Source of the DNA: an uncultured Sphaerochaeta sp.
Lineage (GTDB): Bacteria > Spirochaetota > Spirochaetia > Sphaerochaetales > Sphaerochaetaceae
DNA length: 64,000 nt
Assembly: GCF_963667405.1 (NCBI RefSeq)
Contig: NZ_OY763408.1
Span: 1,697,757 to 1,761,756 of the forward strand
Reading direction: 5' to 3'
Shown one piece after another: positions 35,034 through 43,969 of the stretch. Position numbers and translations under genes: made by a program. The notes under the pieces were generated by a model, which saw nothing but the letters and a program-made list of their open reading frames with translations, had not been told where the DNA came from and ran no database searches. Within the stretch, counting starts at the first letter, position 1. Each line of letters begins with the position of its first letter.

Positions 35034-36222
35034 ACTGCTGAACACCGAGCTGACAGTCACCGAGCTTACCAGCCTCATCAAGAAAACCCTTGAGGAGGGC
35101 TTCTATGGACTCAGGGTGAGCGGTGAGATTTCCAACTTCCGCCCCACCTCCGCCGGCCACTGGTTCTTCACCCTCAAGGACAGCAGCAGTGCCATCAGCG
35201 CCGTCATGTTCAAGGGCTCTACCTGGAAAGTCGACTTCACCCCCGCTGAAGGGGATCAGGTGGTGGTCACCGGCAGCCTGGACGTGTATGGTGCCAGGGG
35301 AACCTATCAGATCAAGTGTGACACCATGGAGAAAGCTGGCCTTGGCGAGCTGCTGCTTCTGATCCAGATGCGCAGGCGTCTCTATGAGAGCAAGGGCTAC
35401 TTTGCCCAGGAGCTCAAGAGCCCCATCCCCCGCTATCCAAAACGCCTAGGGGTGGTGACCAGCGCAGGGGGAGCCGCCCTGCAGGATATTCTCAACATCA
35501 CCGCGCGCAGGGCTCCAATGCTTGACATCCTGGTGCTCCCGGCAGTTGTGCAGGGATCCACTGCATCGCAGACCATCGCCAACAGGATCAGGCAAGCAAA
35601 CGAACTGCTCTTGTGTGATGTCCTGATCGTAGGACGGGGTGGAGGTTCGCTTGAGGATCTTCTGCCCTTTTCGGAGGAGTGCGTCATCGAGGCAATCCAT
35701 GACTCCCTCATCCCGGTGATCAGTGCCGTTGGACATGAAATTGACTGGGCGCTCAGTGATTATGTTGCAGATCTCAGGGCCCCCACCCCCTCCGCAGCAG
35801 CAGAGTTGGTGAGCCAGGGTTATCTGGATCTGCAGGTGCAGGCCAAAGCACTCAAGATGCAGGTGGCACGGTCGATGCAGACAAAACTGCTTATCGCCCA
35901 GCAACGCCTGAAGAGCCATGACCGCGTGATCGGAGGGAAACGGATGGAGGCGATATTCAGTGGGAAGGAGTACCTGTTGGCGAATGCAAGCCAGAATCTT
36001 GCCACCAGCATGAGACATCTGCTCATCATGACCACATCACGTCTGCATACGGCCCAGAGAGAGTTGCAAGCCCTCTCACCCCTTGCTATACTGGCGCGAG
36101 GCTATTGCGTGGTGCAGGATACGAAGCAGCATCTGGTACGAAGTGCCAAGCAGGCTCCGAAGGGCACCAAGCTTTCCCTGACATTCATCGATGGAAGCCG
36201 CAAGGCTGTCGTGGAGGAGTAA
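35026..36222 (+). CDS. xseA: Exodeoxyribonuclease VII large subunit
   Basis: A 398-residue nuclease subunit. An N-terminal OB-fold (LTELTSLIKKTLE through about residue 100) is followed by the catalytic domain with VTSAGGAALQDIL, VGRGGGSLEDL and VGHEIDWALSDYVADLRAPTP, all standard. The complex degrades single-stranded DNA to oligonucleotides. Followed directly by xseB. Confidence 0.96.
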   Translation: MAELLNTELTVTELTSLIKKTLEEGFYGLRVSGEISNFRPTSAGHWFFTLKDSSSAISAVMFKGSTWKVDFTPAEGDQVVVTGSLDVYGARGTYQIKCDTMEKAGLGELLLLIQMRRRLYESKGYFAQELKSPIPRYPKRLGVVTSAGGAALQDILNITARRAPMLDILVLPAVVQGSTASQTIANRIRQANELLLCDVLIVGRGGGSLEDLLPFSEECVIEAIHDSLIPVISAVGHEIDWALSDYVADLRAPTPSAAAELVSQGYLDLQVQAKALKMQVARSMQTKLLIAQQRLKSHDRVIGGKRMEAIFSGKEYLLANASQNLATSMRHLLIMTTSRLHTAQRELQALSPLAILARGYCVVQDTKQHLVRSAKQAPKGTKLSLTFIDGSRKAVVEE

Positions 36223-36224
36223 CC

Positions 36225-36434
36225 ATGAGTTTTGAAACCGATGTCTCCAGGATTGAGGAGATAGCCCAGAAGCTCAACGCTTCGGATATCACCCTTGAAC
36301 AGAGCCTCGCGCTCTTCGAAGAAGGGATGAAGCTTGCCAAGGAGCTGGAAAAAACCTTGGAAGAAGCCAAGCGAAAGGTGGAAATTGTCCTGGGCGAAGA
36401 GACGGATACCGTAGAAATCACCAATCTGGAATAG
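36225..36434 (+). CDS. xseB: Exodeoxyribonuclease VII small subunit
   Basis: A 69-residue helical protein with the XseB pattern ALFEEGMKLAKELEKTLEEA. GGAGG stands 7 bases before the ATG, which is 2 bases after the xseA stop. Longer in-frame start options lie inside xseA and are not used. Confidence 0.93.
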   Translation: MSFETDVSRIEEIAQKLNASDITLEQSLALFEEGMKLAKELEKTLEEAKRKVEIVLGEETDTVEITNLE

Positions 36435-36445
36435 GGGCATCATCG

Positions 36446-37318
36446 ATGACAAGCAATCAGAACAAAATCATTTTCCTCATCCAGTGCGAGGACCGCAAGG
36501 GCATTCTCAGTGCCACCTCGACCTGGTTCTACAACAGAAGCTACAACATCCTGCACTGTCAGCAGCACACCGACAACATTGAAGGCCGCTATTTCATGCG
36601 CATCGAACTCGACATGCAGGACCTCAAGACCACCCGCAAGGAGCTGGAGGACGACTTTGCTGAGTTTGCCCGCTCCTACAATCTCAGCTGGGAGTGCCAC
36701 TACAGCGACTACAATGCCCGTGTTGCCATCATGGTCAGCAAGACCAGCCACTGCCTCTACGACCTGATCGCCAGAAAGAATGAGGGCGACCTGAAGTGTG
36801 AAATCAGCCTCATCATCAGCAACCATCCGGATCTTGAGGTCATCGCAAACCAGTTCCGCATTCCTTTCTACTATCTTCCTGTCACCTCCGAGACCAAATC
36901 CGAGCAGGAAGCAAAGATCCGCACCCTGCTCAAGCGTTTCGATATCGATCTGGTGGTACTCGCCCGTTACATGCAAATCCTCTCGGCCGAATTCACCAGC
37001 GAGTGGCAAGGCAAGATCATCAACATCCACCATGGCTTCCTGCCTGCATTCCAGGGAGCGAATCCCTATCGCAGAGCGTATGAGCGTGGGGTGAAGATGA
37101 TCGGGGCAACCGCCCACTATGCAAGCGAGGATCTCGACCAGGGACCGATCATCGACCAGGATGTGGTCAGGGTCAACCACGAGTTGAGCCCCAACGGACT
37201 GAGGGACGTGGGAAAGGATGTGGAACGGCGTGTCTTGGCCAAGGCGGTGCAAGCACATCTGGAAAGCCGAATCATTGTCTACAAGAACCGTACCATCGTC
37301 TTTGACGTGGAACGCTAG
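36446..37318 (+). CDS. purU: Formyltetrahydrofolate deformylase
   Basis: A 290-residue enzyme releasing formate from 10-formyl-THF. The N-terminal ACT domain (residues 5-80; LIQCEDRKGILSATSTWFY) precedes the formyltransferase-like domain with INIHHGFLPAFQGANPY and the catalytic Asp region ATAHYASEDLDQGPIIDQD. All are diagnostic of PurU. Spacing to xseB is 11 bases, so it is likely co-transcribed. Confidence 0.95.
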   Translation: MTSNQNKIIFLIQCEDRKGILSATSTWFYNRSYNILHCQQHTDNIEGRYFMRIELDMQDLKTTRKELEDDFAEFARSYNLSWECHYSDYNARVAIMVSKTSHCLYDLIARKNEGDLKCEISLIISNHPDLEVIANQFRIPFYYLPVTSETKSEQEAKIRTLLKRFDIDLVVLARYMQILSAEFTSEWQGKIINIHHGFLPAFQGANPYRRAYERGVKMIGATAHYASEDLDQGPIIDQDVVRVNHELSPNGLRDVGKDVERRVLAKAVQAHLESRIIVYKNRTIVFDVER

Positions 37319-37323
37319 GATCC

Positions 37324-37365
37324 AAAAAGGACGCGCACCAAAGATGATGCGCGTCCTTCTTTTTG
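37324..37365. terminator. Bidirectional terminator between purU and amt
   Basis: GGACGCGCA pairs with TGCGCGTCC. It has T runs on both strands (TTCTTTTT on plus, TTTTTGG on minus), closing the convergent purU and amt-glnB transcripts. Confidence 0.85.
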
Positions 37366-37375
37366 ACAGAGTCAG

Positions 37376-39067
37376 TTACTCAGCCACAAGCTCATCCTGC
37401 AAGGCATCATAGCCCTCCTCGCCGGTGCGGACCTTGATGACGTTGTCCACCGTGTAGACGAATATCTTCCCGTCCCCGATGTGTCCGGTGTAGAGCGCTT
37501 TCTTCGCTGCCTCAATGACAGAACGCACCGGCACCTTGCTGACAACCGTCTCCACCTGCATCTTCGGAAGCAGCGTCATGGAGACAGGAACCCCACGGTA
37601 GTACTCCTTGTTTCCCTTCTGCATGCCACACCCCATGACCTGGGTGACGGTCAAACCCATGACACCGATCTCATTGAGGGCATGCTTCAGCTCGTTGAAC
37701 TTGCTCTGGCGGCTTACGATGACGATCTTGGTCATCGGGGCTTGCCTGCTGGGAGTCTTCTGAGGTGGAACATGCACTACCGGTATGGCTTCCTCCGGTG
37801 AGGCGGAAGCAGAACCGAGCACCGAGGGAACCGCCGGCATGAAGTCCGCATAGGAAGAGATGATCCCATGCTCCTCAAGATCCAGACCTGCGACCTCCTC
37901 GGCCTGGGAAACCCTGAGTCCCACCGTTTTCTCAATGAGCAGGAAGAGCAGGAACATGGTGACGGAAACCCAAACCAGTACGGAGACTACGCCAAGGCTC
38001 TGGACACCAAGCAGGGAAAAGCCACCACCGTAGAAGAGTCCACCGTCCAGGGCGAACAACCCAACCAGCAGGGTTCCCACCGCTCCGCAGATGCCATGGA
38101 CCGAGATGGCACCGACAGGATCGTCAATGCGTACCACTTTTTCAAAGAACTCCACCGAAACCACCACCAGGACGCCGCAGATGAGGCCGATGGCAGCGGC
38201 TCCCATGGGGCTGACCGCGTCACAACCGGCAGTGATGCCGACCAAGCCGGCCAAAGCCCCGTTCAGCGTCATGGATACATCCGGTTTCTTGTAGCGGATC
38301 CAGGTATAGAGCATGGTGGCTATTGCAGCAAAGGCCGCTGCAAGGTTGGTGGTAACAAAAATCGATGCAGCGCTGACAATGGTATCATCACCGGTGAGGC
38401 TTACCGTGGAACCTCCGTTGAAACCGAACCAACAGAACCAGAGGATGAACACACCAAGGGCACCCAGGGTGAGACTGTGCCCGGGAATTGCCTTCGCTTT
38501 TCCCTGTTCGTCATACTTGCCTACCCTCGCCCCTATGCGTTTTGCTCCCCAGAAGGCAGCAACGCCTCCCACCATGTGAACCGCGGTGGAGCCTGCAAAG
38601 TCATGGAAACCGAGCGTGCTGAGCCAACCACCGCCCCAGATCCAGTGACCGCTGATCGGATACACCAGGGCACTGATGACCACCGAATAGAGACAATAGG
38701 AGATGAATTTCGTACGCTCTGCCATGGCACCGCTGACAATCGTAGCTGCTGTTGCACAGAAGACTGTCTGGAAAATCAAAAACGCGGCTGTGGGAAAGGA
38801 GGAGCCATACTCCCTTTGGACGAAGAAATCGAAGAAGCCGACGAAGGGATTGGTTTGTCCTTCAGCTCCCACCCCGAACATGAGTCCAAAGCCAAGGATC
38901 CAGAAGACCGCGCTGCCCAGACAGAAGTCCATCAAGTTCTTCATGATGATGTTCCCTGCATTCTTTGCCCGGGTGAACCCCGTTTCAACCATGGCAAACC
39001 CTGCCTGCATGAAGAAGACCAACACCGCGCCGAGCAAGACCCATAAGGTGTCTACTGATGAGTACAT
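37376..39067 (-). CDS. Ammonium transporter Amt fused to a P-II signal domain
   Basis: A 563-residue fusion. Residues 1-~400 are an Amt/Rh channel with about eleven helices; MVETGFTRAKNAGN, the first pore His (STAVHMVGG) and the second (GAISVHGICGAVG) are present. After a ~45-residue linker, residues 445-563 are a full GlnB/GlnK domain (MTKIVIVSRQ, GHIGDGKIF, KVRTGEE). In gapless alignment with E. coli GlnB the 2-oxoglutarate/ATP residue Q39 and K58 are kept, but position 51, the uridylylated Tyr, is Val; the neighbouring Tyr46 remains. Free P-II proteins plug Amt from the cytoplasm, so here the plug is built in. ATG at 39067 has GGAGG 7 bases before it. Confidence 0.93.
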   Translation of the reverse strand: MYSSVDTLWVLLGAVLVFFMQAGFAMVETGFTRAKNAGNIIMKNLMDFCLGSAVFWILGFGLMFGVGAEGQTNPFVGFFDFFVQREYGSSFPTAAFLIFQTVFCATAATIVSGAMAERTKFISYCLYSVVISALVYPISGHWIWGGGWLSTLGFHDFAGSTAVHMVGGVAAFWGAKRIGARVGKYDEQGKAKAIPGHSLTLGALGVFILWFCWFGFNGGSTVSLTGDDTIVSAASIFVTTNLAAAFAAIATMLYTWIRYKKPDVSMTLNGALAGLVGITAGCDAVSPMGAAAIGLICGVLVVVSVEFFEKVVRIDDPVGAISVHGICGAVGTLLVGLFALDGGLFYGGGFSLLGVQSLGVVSVLVWVSVTMFLLFLLIEKTVGLRVSQAEEVAGLDLEEHGIISSYADFMPAVPSVLGSASASPEEAIPVVHVPPQKTPSRQAPMTKIVIVSRQSKFNELKHALNEIGVMGLTVTQVMGCGMQKGNKEYYRGVPVSMTLLPKMQVETVVSKVPVRSVIEAAKKALYTGHIGDGKIFVYTVDNVIKVRTGEEGYDALQDELVAE

Positions 39068-39159
39068 ACCTACCCCTCCCGCAAAAAAAAGGGTGCACGA
39101 TGGATTGAACCATCGCACACCGTTGTACGAGGAGCCCAACGGGCCCCATACTGGAAAAA

Positions 39160-39185
39160 GGCGATGCAGATTGCTCCGCATCGCC
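39160..39185 (-). terminator. Terminator of the M29 aminopeptidase gene
   Basis: Minus strand: GGCGATGC pairs with GCATCGCC around a 10-base loop, then TTTTTCC. Confidence 0.75.
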
Positions 39186-39224
39186 TTTGATTATGCTATG
39201 TTGTACCGAAGACTGGCTTCTTGG

Positions 39225-40343
39225 TCAAGCCTTCTGGAGAGAAAGATTGAGACAAGTGAGTTTCGGGTGGACGAACAAGCCGTCCTTTCTTACCAGTTCC
39301 CCGTCAAAATACATCTCTCCCCCACCATACTCGGGTCTCTGGATCTGTACGAGATCCCAGTGAACTGCTGAACGGTTGGTATTGTCACAATCGTCATATG
39401 CGTTGCCCGGTGTGAAGTGGATGGATCCGAGAATCTTCTCATCAAAGAGGATGTTGTCCATCGGCTTGAGGATGCCGGGATTGCAGCCCAGGGCGAACTC
39501 ACCGATGTAGCGGGCCCCTTCATCGATATCCAGAATCTCATTGAGCAGCGCATCGTCGTCACTGTGGGCTTCGATGATCTTCCCATCCCTGAAGGTGAAA
39601 CTCACATCCTTGAAGCAGTGCCCATGATAGGTGCTCTCCGTATTGTACGTGATCGTCCCGTTCACCGAATCCTTCACCGGGCAACTGTAGATCTCCCCAT
39701 CGGGGATGTTCATCTTGCCGGCACAGGGTATCCAACCCATGCCCTTCACCGAGAACGACAGGTCGGTGCCTTTCGCCTTGATGTGCACCTTGTCCACGGT
39801 ATCGAGGAAGACCTTTGCCTGTTCCATGGCCTCAGCCATGGCAAGGTAATCGACTTCGGTGCAGACTTCGTAGAAGAAATCCTCAAACTCCACCGTCCCA
39901 AGATTTGCCTGCATGGCAAACACTTCGGTGGGATAGCGCAGGACCACCCACTTGGTATGGGGAAGCCGGGTCTTCATATGCACCGGGATATTGTAATAGG
40001 TACTGGCCAGGTTCGACTTCTCGGGAATGGTGGAGAGCTCACGTACATTCGCAATGCCCCGGATACCGATGAAGGCATCCATCTGCTGCATGCGGTAGGT
40101 ATCCACATCAGCCCACTTCTGCAATGACTCCTTGGTTGCCTGTTCACACATCGCCCTCTCCAAGCGCTGGTTCCAAAGGTTCACCACCGGATACCCACCG
40201 GCATCATAGACAGCCTTGACCAAGGCCTCCGTCATGGTGATGGGAATATCCACCGCATTTATCAAACAGGATTCACCCTTCTTCAGATGAACCGAATACT
40301 GCACCAAAAGCTTTGCAAGCTTTTCTTCTCTGGGATCTGCCAT
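39225..40343 (-). CDS. M29 family aminopeptidase
   Basis: A 372-residue metallo-aminopeptidase of the AmpS/PepS/thermostable aminopeptidase T family. The metal-binding Glu and His residues are in NIPDGEIYSCPV, EFALGCN, GSIHFTPGNAY and SAVHWDLV, the usual order. It releases N-terminal residues from peptides in the cytoplasm. Single gene with its own terminator. Confidence 0.93.
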   Translation of the reverse strand: MADPREEKLAKLLVQYSVHLKKGESCLINAVDIPITMTEALVKAVYDAGGYPVVNLWNQRLERAMCEQATKESLQKWADVDTYRMQQMDAFIGIRGIANVRELSTIPEKSNLASTYYNIPVHMKTRLPHTKWVVLRYPTEVFAMQANLGTVEFEDFFYEVCTEVDYLAMAEAMEQAKVFLDTVDKVHIKAKGTDLSFSVKGMGWIPCAGKMNIPDGEIYSCPVKDSVNGTITYNTESTYHGHCFKDVSFTFRDGKIIEAHSDDDALLNEILDIDEGARYIGEFALGCNPGILKPMDNILFDEKILGSIHFTPGNAYDDCDNTNRSAVHWDLVQIQRPEYGGGEMYFDGELVRKDGLFVHPKLTCLNLSLQKA

Positions 40344-40364
40344 TCTTTCTTGCTCCTTGGTTTC

Positions 40365-41105
40365 TTACTCTTCCAACCGGATCTCAAACGGGCGTCCGGT
40401 TTTGGGATGGGGGAACTCCACTGCCACAGCCCGAAGGCCAAGCCGATCAGCTGCCTTTCCCTGATAGACGGTGTCCCCATCGAGCGGCCAGCCGCTCCAT
40501 GCCATGTGGACACGTACCTGATGCCTGAACCCGGAAGTTAGCCTACAGGTAAAAAGATGTGCATCCTTGTCATCCCTGCCGCTGTACCCAACCCTTGTCA
40601 GATACCACGTTCCGCTGGTCTTGTCCAGAAGGTGTTTGGGACTGTCTGCAAGTACCGGACGTACTTGAGCCCTGTTCTCCCCGAATCGGCGGAAAAGACT
40701 ACCAATGGAAACCTCCCTGCCACCACAAGCGACAGGATCATCAAACGGATAGGGAGGGAATCCAGGCAGTTGGGGTTCCTGGTAGTGTGAGGACCGGGCG
40801 CGATACTCCTTGAGAAAGAGTTCCGCTTTCCCGATGGCCTGCAACGAAGCATACACCTCCCTGGATCGGGCGATGACCACCAAGCCACTGGTGGCTGTAT
40901 CGAGACGGTGCAACACCCCACCTTCCCAGGCGTTCGCACCCTCCACTGACAGCACTTCGGGATACATCCTGCCAACAAGAGACAGCAAGGTCGCTTTCTC
41001 CTTCGGATCGTCCTTCAGGGGGACGGTCGGCAGGCCGGATGGCTTATCAACAATCAGAAAATCAGGATCCTCATGGATGAGGTCCACACGCAACTCATTA
41101 TCCAT
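40365..41105 (-). CDS. RluA-family RNA pseudouridine synthase
   Basis: A 246-residue enzyme converting uridine to pseudouridine in rRNA or tRNA. The catalytic Asp is in HRLDTATSGLVVIAR. FLIVDKPSGLPTVPL and SGFRHQVRVHMAWSGWPLDGD are standard. There is no S4 domain, so it resembles the smaller RluA/TruC members; target site unknown. A TATATT lies 8 bases upstream of the ATG; a GGTGGGG may act as the ribosome site. Confidence 0.93.
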   Translation of the reverse strand: MDNELRVDLIHEDPDFLIVDKPSGLPTVPLKDDPKEKATLLSLVGRMYPEVLSVEGANAWEGGVLHRLDTATSGLVVIARSREVYASLQAIGKAELFLKEYRARSSHYQEPQLPGFPPYPFDDPVACGGREVSIGSLFRRFGENRAQVRPVLADSPKHLLDKTSGTWYLTRVGYSGRDDKDAHLFTCRLTSGFRHQVRVHMAWSGWPLDGDTVYQGKAADRLGLRAVAVEFPHPKTGRPFEIRLEE

Positions 41106-41164
41106 ACCCCACCAATATACCAAAAATCCTGCCGTCCGGCACCAAGAAAGCGAAGAGAGTTTCT

Positions 41165-41192
41165 TTGCACTGCCGACAAGCTGATGTATACT
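41165..41192 (+). promoter_or_regulatory. Predicted promoter of the CBS-ATPase operon, leaderless type
   Basis: TTGCAC (41165-41170), 16-base spacer, TATACT (41187-41192), ending 6 bases before the ATG at 41199. Confidence 0.5.
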
Positions 41193-41198
41193 CACCCT

Positions 41199-42125
41199 AT
41201 GCAAGAGATACCTATCAATACCTATACCTCGCCGAATGTCATTCTTGAACTCATTTACCGCCTCAAGGTGAAGGATGTCATGACCACCGACTTGGTGACG
41301 GCAACCAAGGAGACCAAGCTCAGGCAGATCCAATACATCATGCGTGAGAAGCAGGTCACAGGCCTGCCTATCGTAGTGGGCAAGAGGCTCATTGGGATCG
41401 TGAGCATGGATGACATCATCCAAGCCCTCGACAAGGGGTATATTGAGGAAACGGCACAGGATCATATGACCCGAAACCTCATTGTCCTTGAGGATGATAT
41501 GCCGATTTCGTTTGCCATCAGCTACTTTGACCGTTTCAGCTACCACCGGTTCCCCGTGCTCAACCGGCACAAGGAGTTGGTCGGCATGATCACCAGCAGG
41601 GATATCACCAGTACCCTGCTGGTGGAGATCAACCGGGAAATCGAGGAGCTGGAGAAGCGCACGCGCACCACCAGCCTCAGCCAGGAGATGAGCGGGGAGA
41701 TCCATACCTACTCAATCATGAAAAATGATTTCGAGAATGCAGGCTATGCCTCCACCGAGATCAAGAAACGGCTCAAGAGTGCAGGAATCGCCCCCCACAT
41801 CATCCGGCGGGCAGCCATTGCCAGCTATGAGCTGGAAATGAATCTGGTGGTGCACTCCGACGGCGGGGAGTTGATCGCCGAATATTCGCCGCAGACCTTG
41901 CAGATCACCGCCCGCGACAGCGGGCCGGGCATCAGTGACATAGAAGCTGCAATGACCGCCGGCTGGTCCACAGCCAGCGAGTGGATACGATCGCTTGGAT
42001 TCGGAGCCGGCATGGGCCTTCCCAATGTGAAATCCGTATCCGATGATTTCGCCATCGAGAGTGGCCGAAGCGGTACTACCGTGGTAAGCACCATAGAGCT
42101 GCACCCAAACCATGAGGAGGAATAA
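41199..42125 (+). CDS. CBS-pair protein with anti-sigma-type ATPase domain
   Basis: A 308-residue cytoplasmic protein. Residues ~22-145 are two CBS domains (VKDVMTTDLVTATKETKL; DHMTRNLIVLEDDMPI) that usually bind adenosyl ligands. Residues ~200-305 are an HATPase_c domain of the RsbW type, with N-box ELEMNLVVHS, DSGPGI and GFGAGMGL. RsbW-like proteins bind and inactivate sigma factors. First gene of a three-gene operon with DRTGG and PHP proteins. In other bacteria the same trio sits by [FeFe]-hydrogenase genes; none is in view here. Confidence 0.85.
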   Translation: MQEIPINTYTSPNVILELIYRLKVKDVMTTDLVTATKETKLRQIQYIMREKQVTGLPIVVGKRLIGIVSMDDIIQALDKGYIEETAQDHMTRNLIVLEDDMPISFAISYFDRFSYHRFPVLNRHKELVGMITSRDITSTLLVEINREIEELEKRTRTTSLSQEMSGEIHTYSIMKNDFENAGYASTEIKKRLKSAGIAPHIIRRAAIASYELEMNLVVHSDGGELIAEYSPQTLQITARDSGPGISDIEAAMTAGWSTASEWIRSLGFGAGMGLPNVKSVSDDFAIESGRSGTTVVSTIELHPNHEEE

Positions 42126-42126
42126 G

Positions 42127-42459
42127 ATGGTTGTTCGAGACCTTGCAAACATACAGGGATTTTCCCTTCAGTGCATCAGTGACGAGGAGTATGAGATCCA
42201 GGATGCCTATACCGGGGACCTGCTCAGTGACGTGATGGGCAATGCTCCCGCAGACAGCGTCCTGATCACGATCCAGGCACATAAGAATACTGTCGCAGTC
42301 GCCTCTCTGGCTCAAATCCGTGCCTTGGTCATCTGCAACAACCGCAGTGTCCCTCCTGACATGCTGCAAGCTGCAAAAGAGGAAGAAGTTGCCATTTTCA
42401 CCACCAAAGATACGCAGTTTGAGGCGAGTTGCAAGATAGCCCGGGCATTGGGAAGGTGA
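42127..42459 (+). CDS. DRTGG-domain protein
   Basis: A 110-residue protein matching the DRTGG domain: LVICNNRSVPPDMLQAAKEE and AIFTTKDTQFEASCKIA follow the family. The domain usually accompanies CBS domains and is thought to bind a ligand. GGAGG lies 8 bases before the ATG, 1 base past the preceding stop, so it is tightly coupled. Confidence 0.82.
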   Translation: MVVRDLANIQGFSLQCISDEEYEIQDAYTGDLLSDVMGNAPADSVLITIQAHKNTVAVASLAQIRALVICNNRSVPPDMLQAAKEEEVAIFTTKDTQFEASCKIARALGR

Positions 42460-42460
42460 G

Positions 42461-43171
42461 ATGCAGGTCAAAATTGACTTGCACAACCACAGCTGTCTCT
42501 CTCCTTGCGGTGACGACGACTTCACACCGGCACTTCTGGCGGTGGAAGCAATGGAACAGGGAATCGAAATCCTGGCTTTGACCGACCACAACTGCGGAAA
42601 AAACCTCCCTGCATTCGCCGAAGCGTGCGAGCTGTGTTCCATTCTCCCTCTCTTCGGGATGGAAGTCACCACCGTTGAGGAGGTGCATGTGCTCACCCTT
42701 TTCAAGGATTTGCAGAACGCCATGGAGTTCTCGGCCTTTGTGGAGTTTCTCCTGCCGAAACGGAAGAACAATCCCAAGCTCTTCGGCAACCAGCTGGTGG
42801 TGAATGTGGAAGGTGAGGTCATCGAGCGAGTGGATGCACTTCTGGTCAGTTCCAGCAACCTCTCCTTTTCCGATGTGGTGGAAGAGGCGTTGAGCCGCGA
42901 TGCCTTGGTGATACCGGCTCATATAGACCGGTTTGCAAACAGCGTACTGGCAAATCTGGGCTTCTTGCCCGACCTGCCCTACTCTGCCTTGGAGGCCATC
43001 CACATCCCGGTCCATGCAGATACCAGAGGCTTGGCGGTTCTCACTGGTTCCGATGCCCACTCGCTGGAGCAGGTGGGCAGACGCAGCTGTTGCCTGGAAA
43101 TGCCTTCACTCTCCTATGAGTCGCTGAAAGCAAGCCTGAGACCTGAATGTATCACCTACCGACAATCCTGA
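42461..43171 (+). CDS. PHP-domain phosphoesterase-like protein
   Basis: A 236-residue PHP protein. Metal-binding motifs are KIDLHNHSCLSPCGDDDF, LTDHNC and PAHIDR, and the closing TGSDAHSLEQVGR supplies the final Asp-His. Related proteins hydrolyse phosphoesters with two or three metal ions. The start is one base past the DRTGG gene stop. Substrate unknown. Confidence 0.88.
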   Translation: MQVKIDLHNHSCLSPCGDDDFTPALLAVEAMEQGIEILALTDHNCGKNLPAFAEACELCSILPLFGMEVTTVEEVHVLTLFKDLQNAMEFSAFVEFLLPKRKNNPKLFGNQLVVNVEGEVIERVDALLVSSSNLSFSDVVEEALSRDALVIPAHIDRFANSVLANLGFLPDLPYSALEAIHIPVHADTRGLAVLTGSDAHSLEQVGRRSCCLEMPSLSYESLKASLRPECITYRQS

Positions 43172-43177
43172 AAAAGA

Positions 43178-43200
43178 TGAAGCCACCCGAAGGTGGCTCG
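43178..43200 (-). terminator. Terminator of the BI-1 gene
   Basis: Minus strand: AGCCACC-TTCG-GGTGGCT, a UUCG tetraloop hairpin, followed by TCATCTTTTTC. It may also serve the PHP operon on the plus strand. Confidence 0.6.
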
Positions 43201-43204
43201 ATCA

Positions 43205-43915
43205 TCAGCGGTTGTTCGACCGGCCGAATATCCGCAGCAAATAGAGGAACAGATTCAGGAAGTCCAGATAGAGGGAGAGAGCTCCGATGATGCTCAGCTT
43301 CGTGAAGGACTCCTCATCTATGGACGACCCGTACTCCTGGTTCATCCTGATGATCTTCTGGGTGTCATAGGCGGTGAGACCAAGGAAAATTCCTACACCG
43401 ATGAAGCTGATCAGGTAATCAAGGCCTGAGGAACGGAAAAAGAGGTTGATCAGGCTTGCACCGATGAGACCCCACAAACCCATCACCAGATAGGAGCCCA
43501 AGCGGTTCAGGTCCCGCTTTGTGGTCATGGCATACAGGCTCATGCCACCGAACATCAATGCTGTGGTAAAGAATGTCTTGTAGATGACCACTCCCGCATA
43601 GACAGCAAAGATGGTGCTGAGCATGATGCCATTGAGTGCCGAATAGGCAAGGAAGGCAATGATGGCGCTCATCTGGCTCATCCTGTCCAATCGTGCAGAG
43701 AGGTAGAAGACCAAGGCAAACTGCCCGATCACCACCAGAAAGAAGCCCATGGTGTTGCCGATGATGGCACGAAGCAACGAAGGATTGCTTGCAATGAAAA
43801 AAGCGATGAGGGCAGTCAGACCAAGTCCGGCTGTCATCCAGAGGTATACATTCTTGAGTATGGTGCGCTCCCGCACCGCTACATTCTGGAAAAATGAGGT
43901 GTTTTGATCGTTCAT
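43205..43915 (-). CDS. BAX inhibitor-1 family membrane protein
   Basis: A 236-residue protein with seven membrane helices. The UPF0005/YccA signature is present, including ALNGIMLSTIFAVY and the C-terminal SLYLDFLNLFLYLLRIF, with the aspartates of the calcium/pH-gated pore region. Members are ion channels or protease modulators in the cytoplasmic membrane. ATG at 43915 has AGGAGG 8 bases before it. Confidence 0.93.
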   Translation of the reverse strand: MNDQNTSFFQNVAVRERTILKNVYLWMTAGLGLTALIAFFIASNPSLLRAIIGNTMGFFLVVIGQFALVFYLSARLDRMSQMSAIIAFLAYSALNGIMLSTIFAVYAGVVIYKTFFTTALMFGGMSLYAMTTKRDLNRLGSYLVMGLWGLIGASLINLFFRSSGLDYLISFIGVGIFLGLTAYDTQKIIRMNQEYGSSIDEESFTKLSIIGALSLYLDFLNLFLYLLRIFGRSNNR

Positions 43916-43969
43916 ACAGCTAGCCTCCTGAGCTATCATACCATAATTTCATCAAAGTGAAGCAAATCG

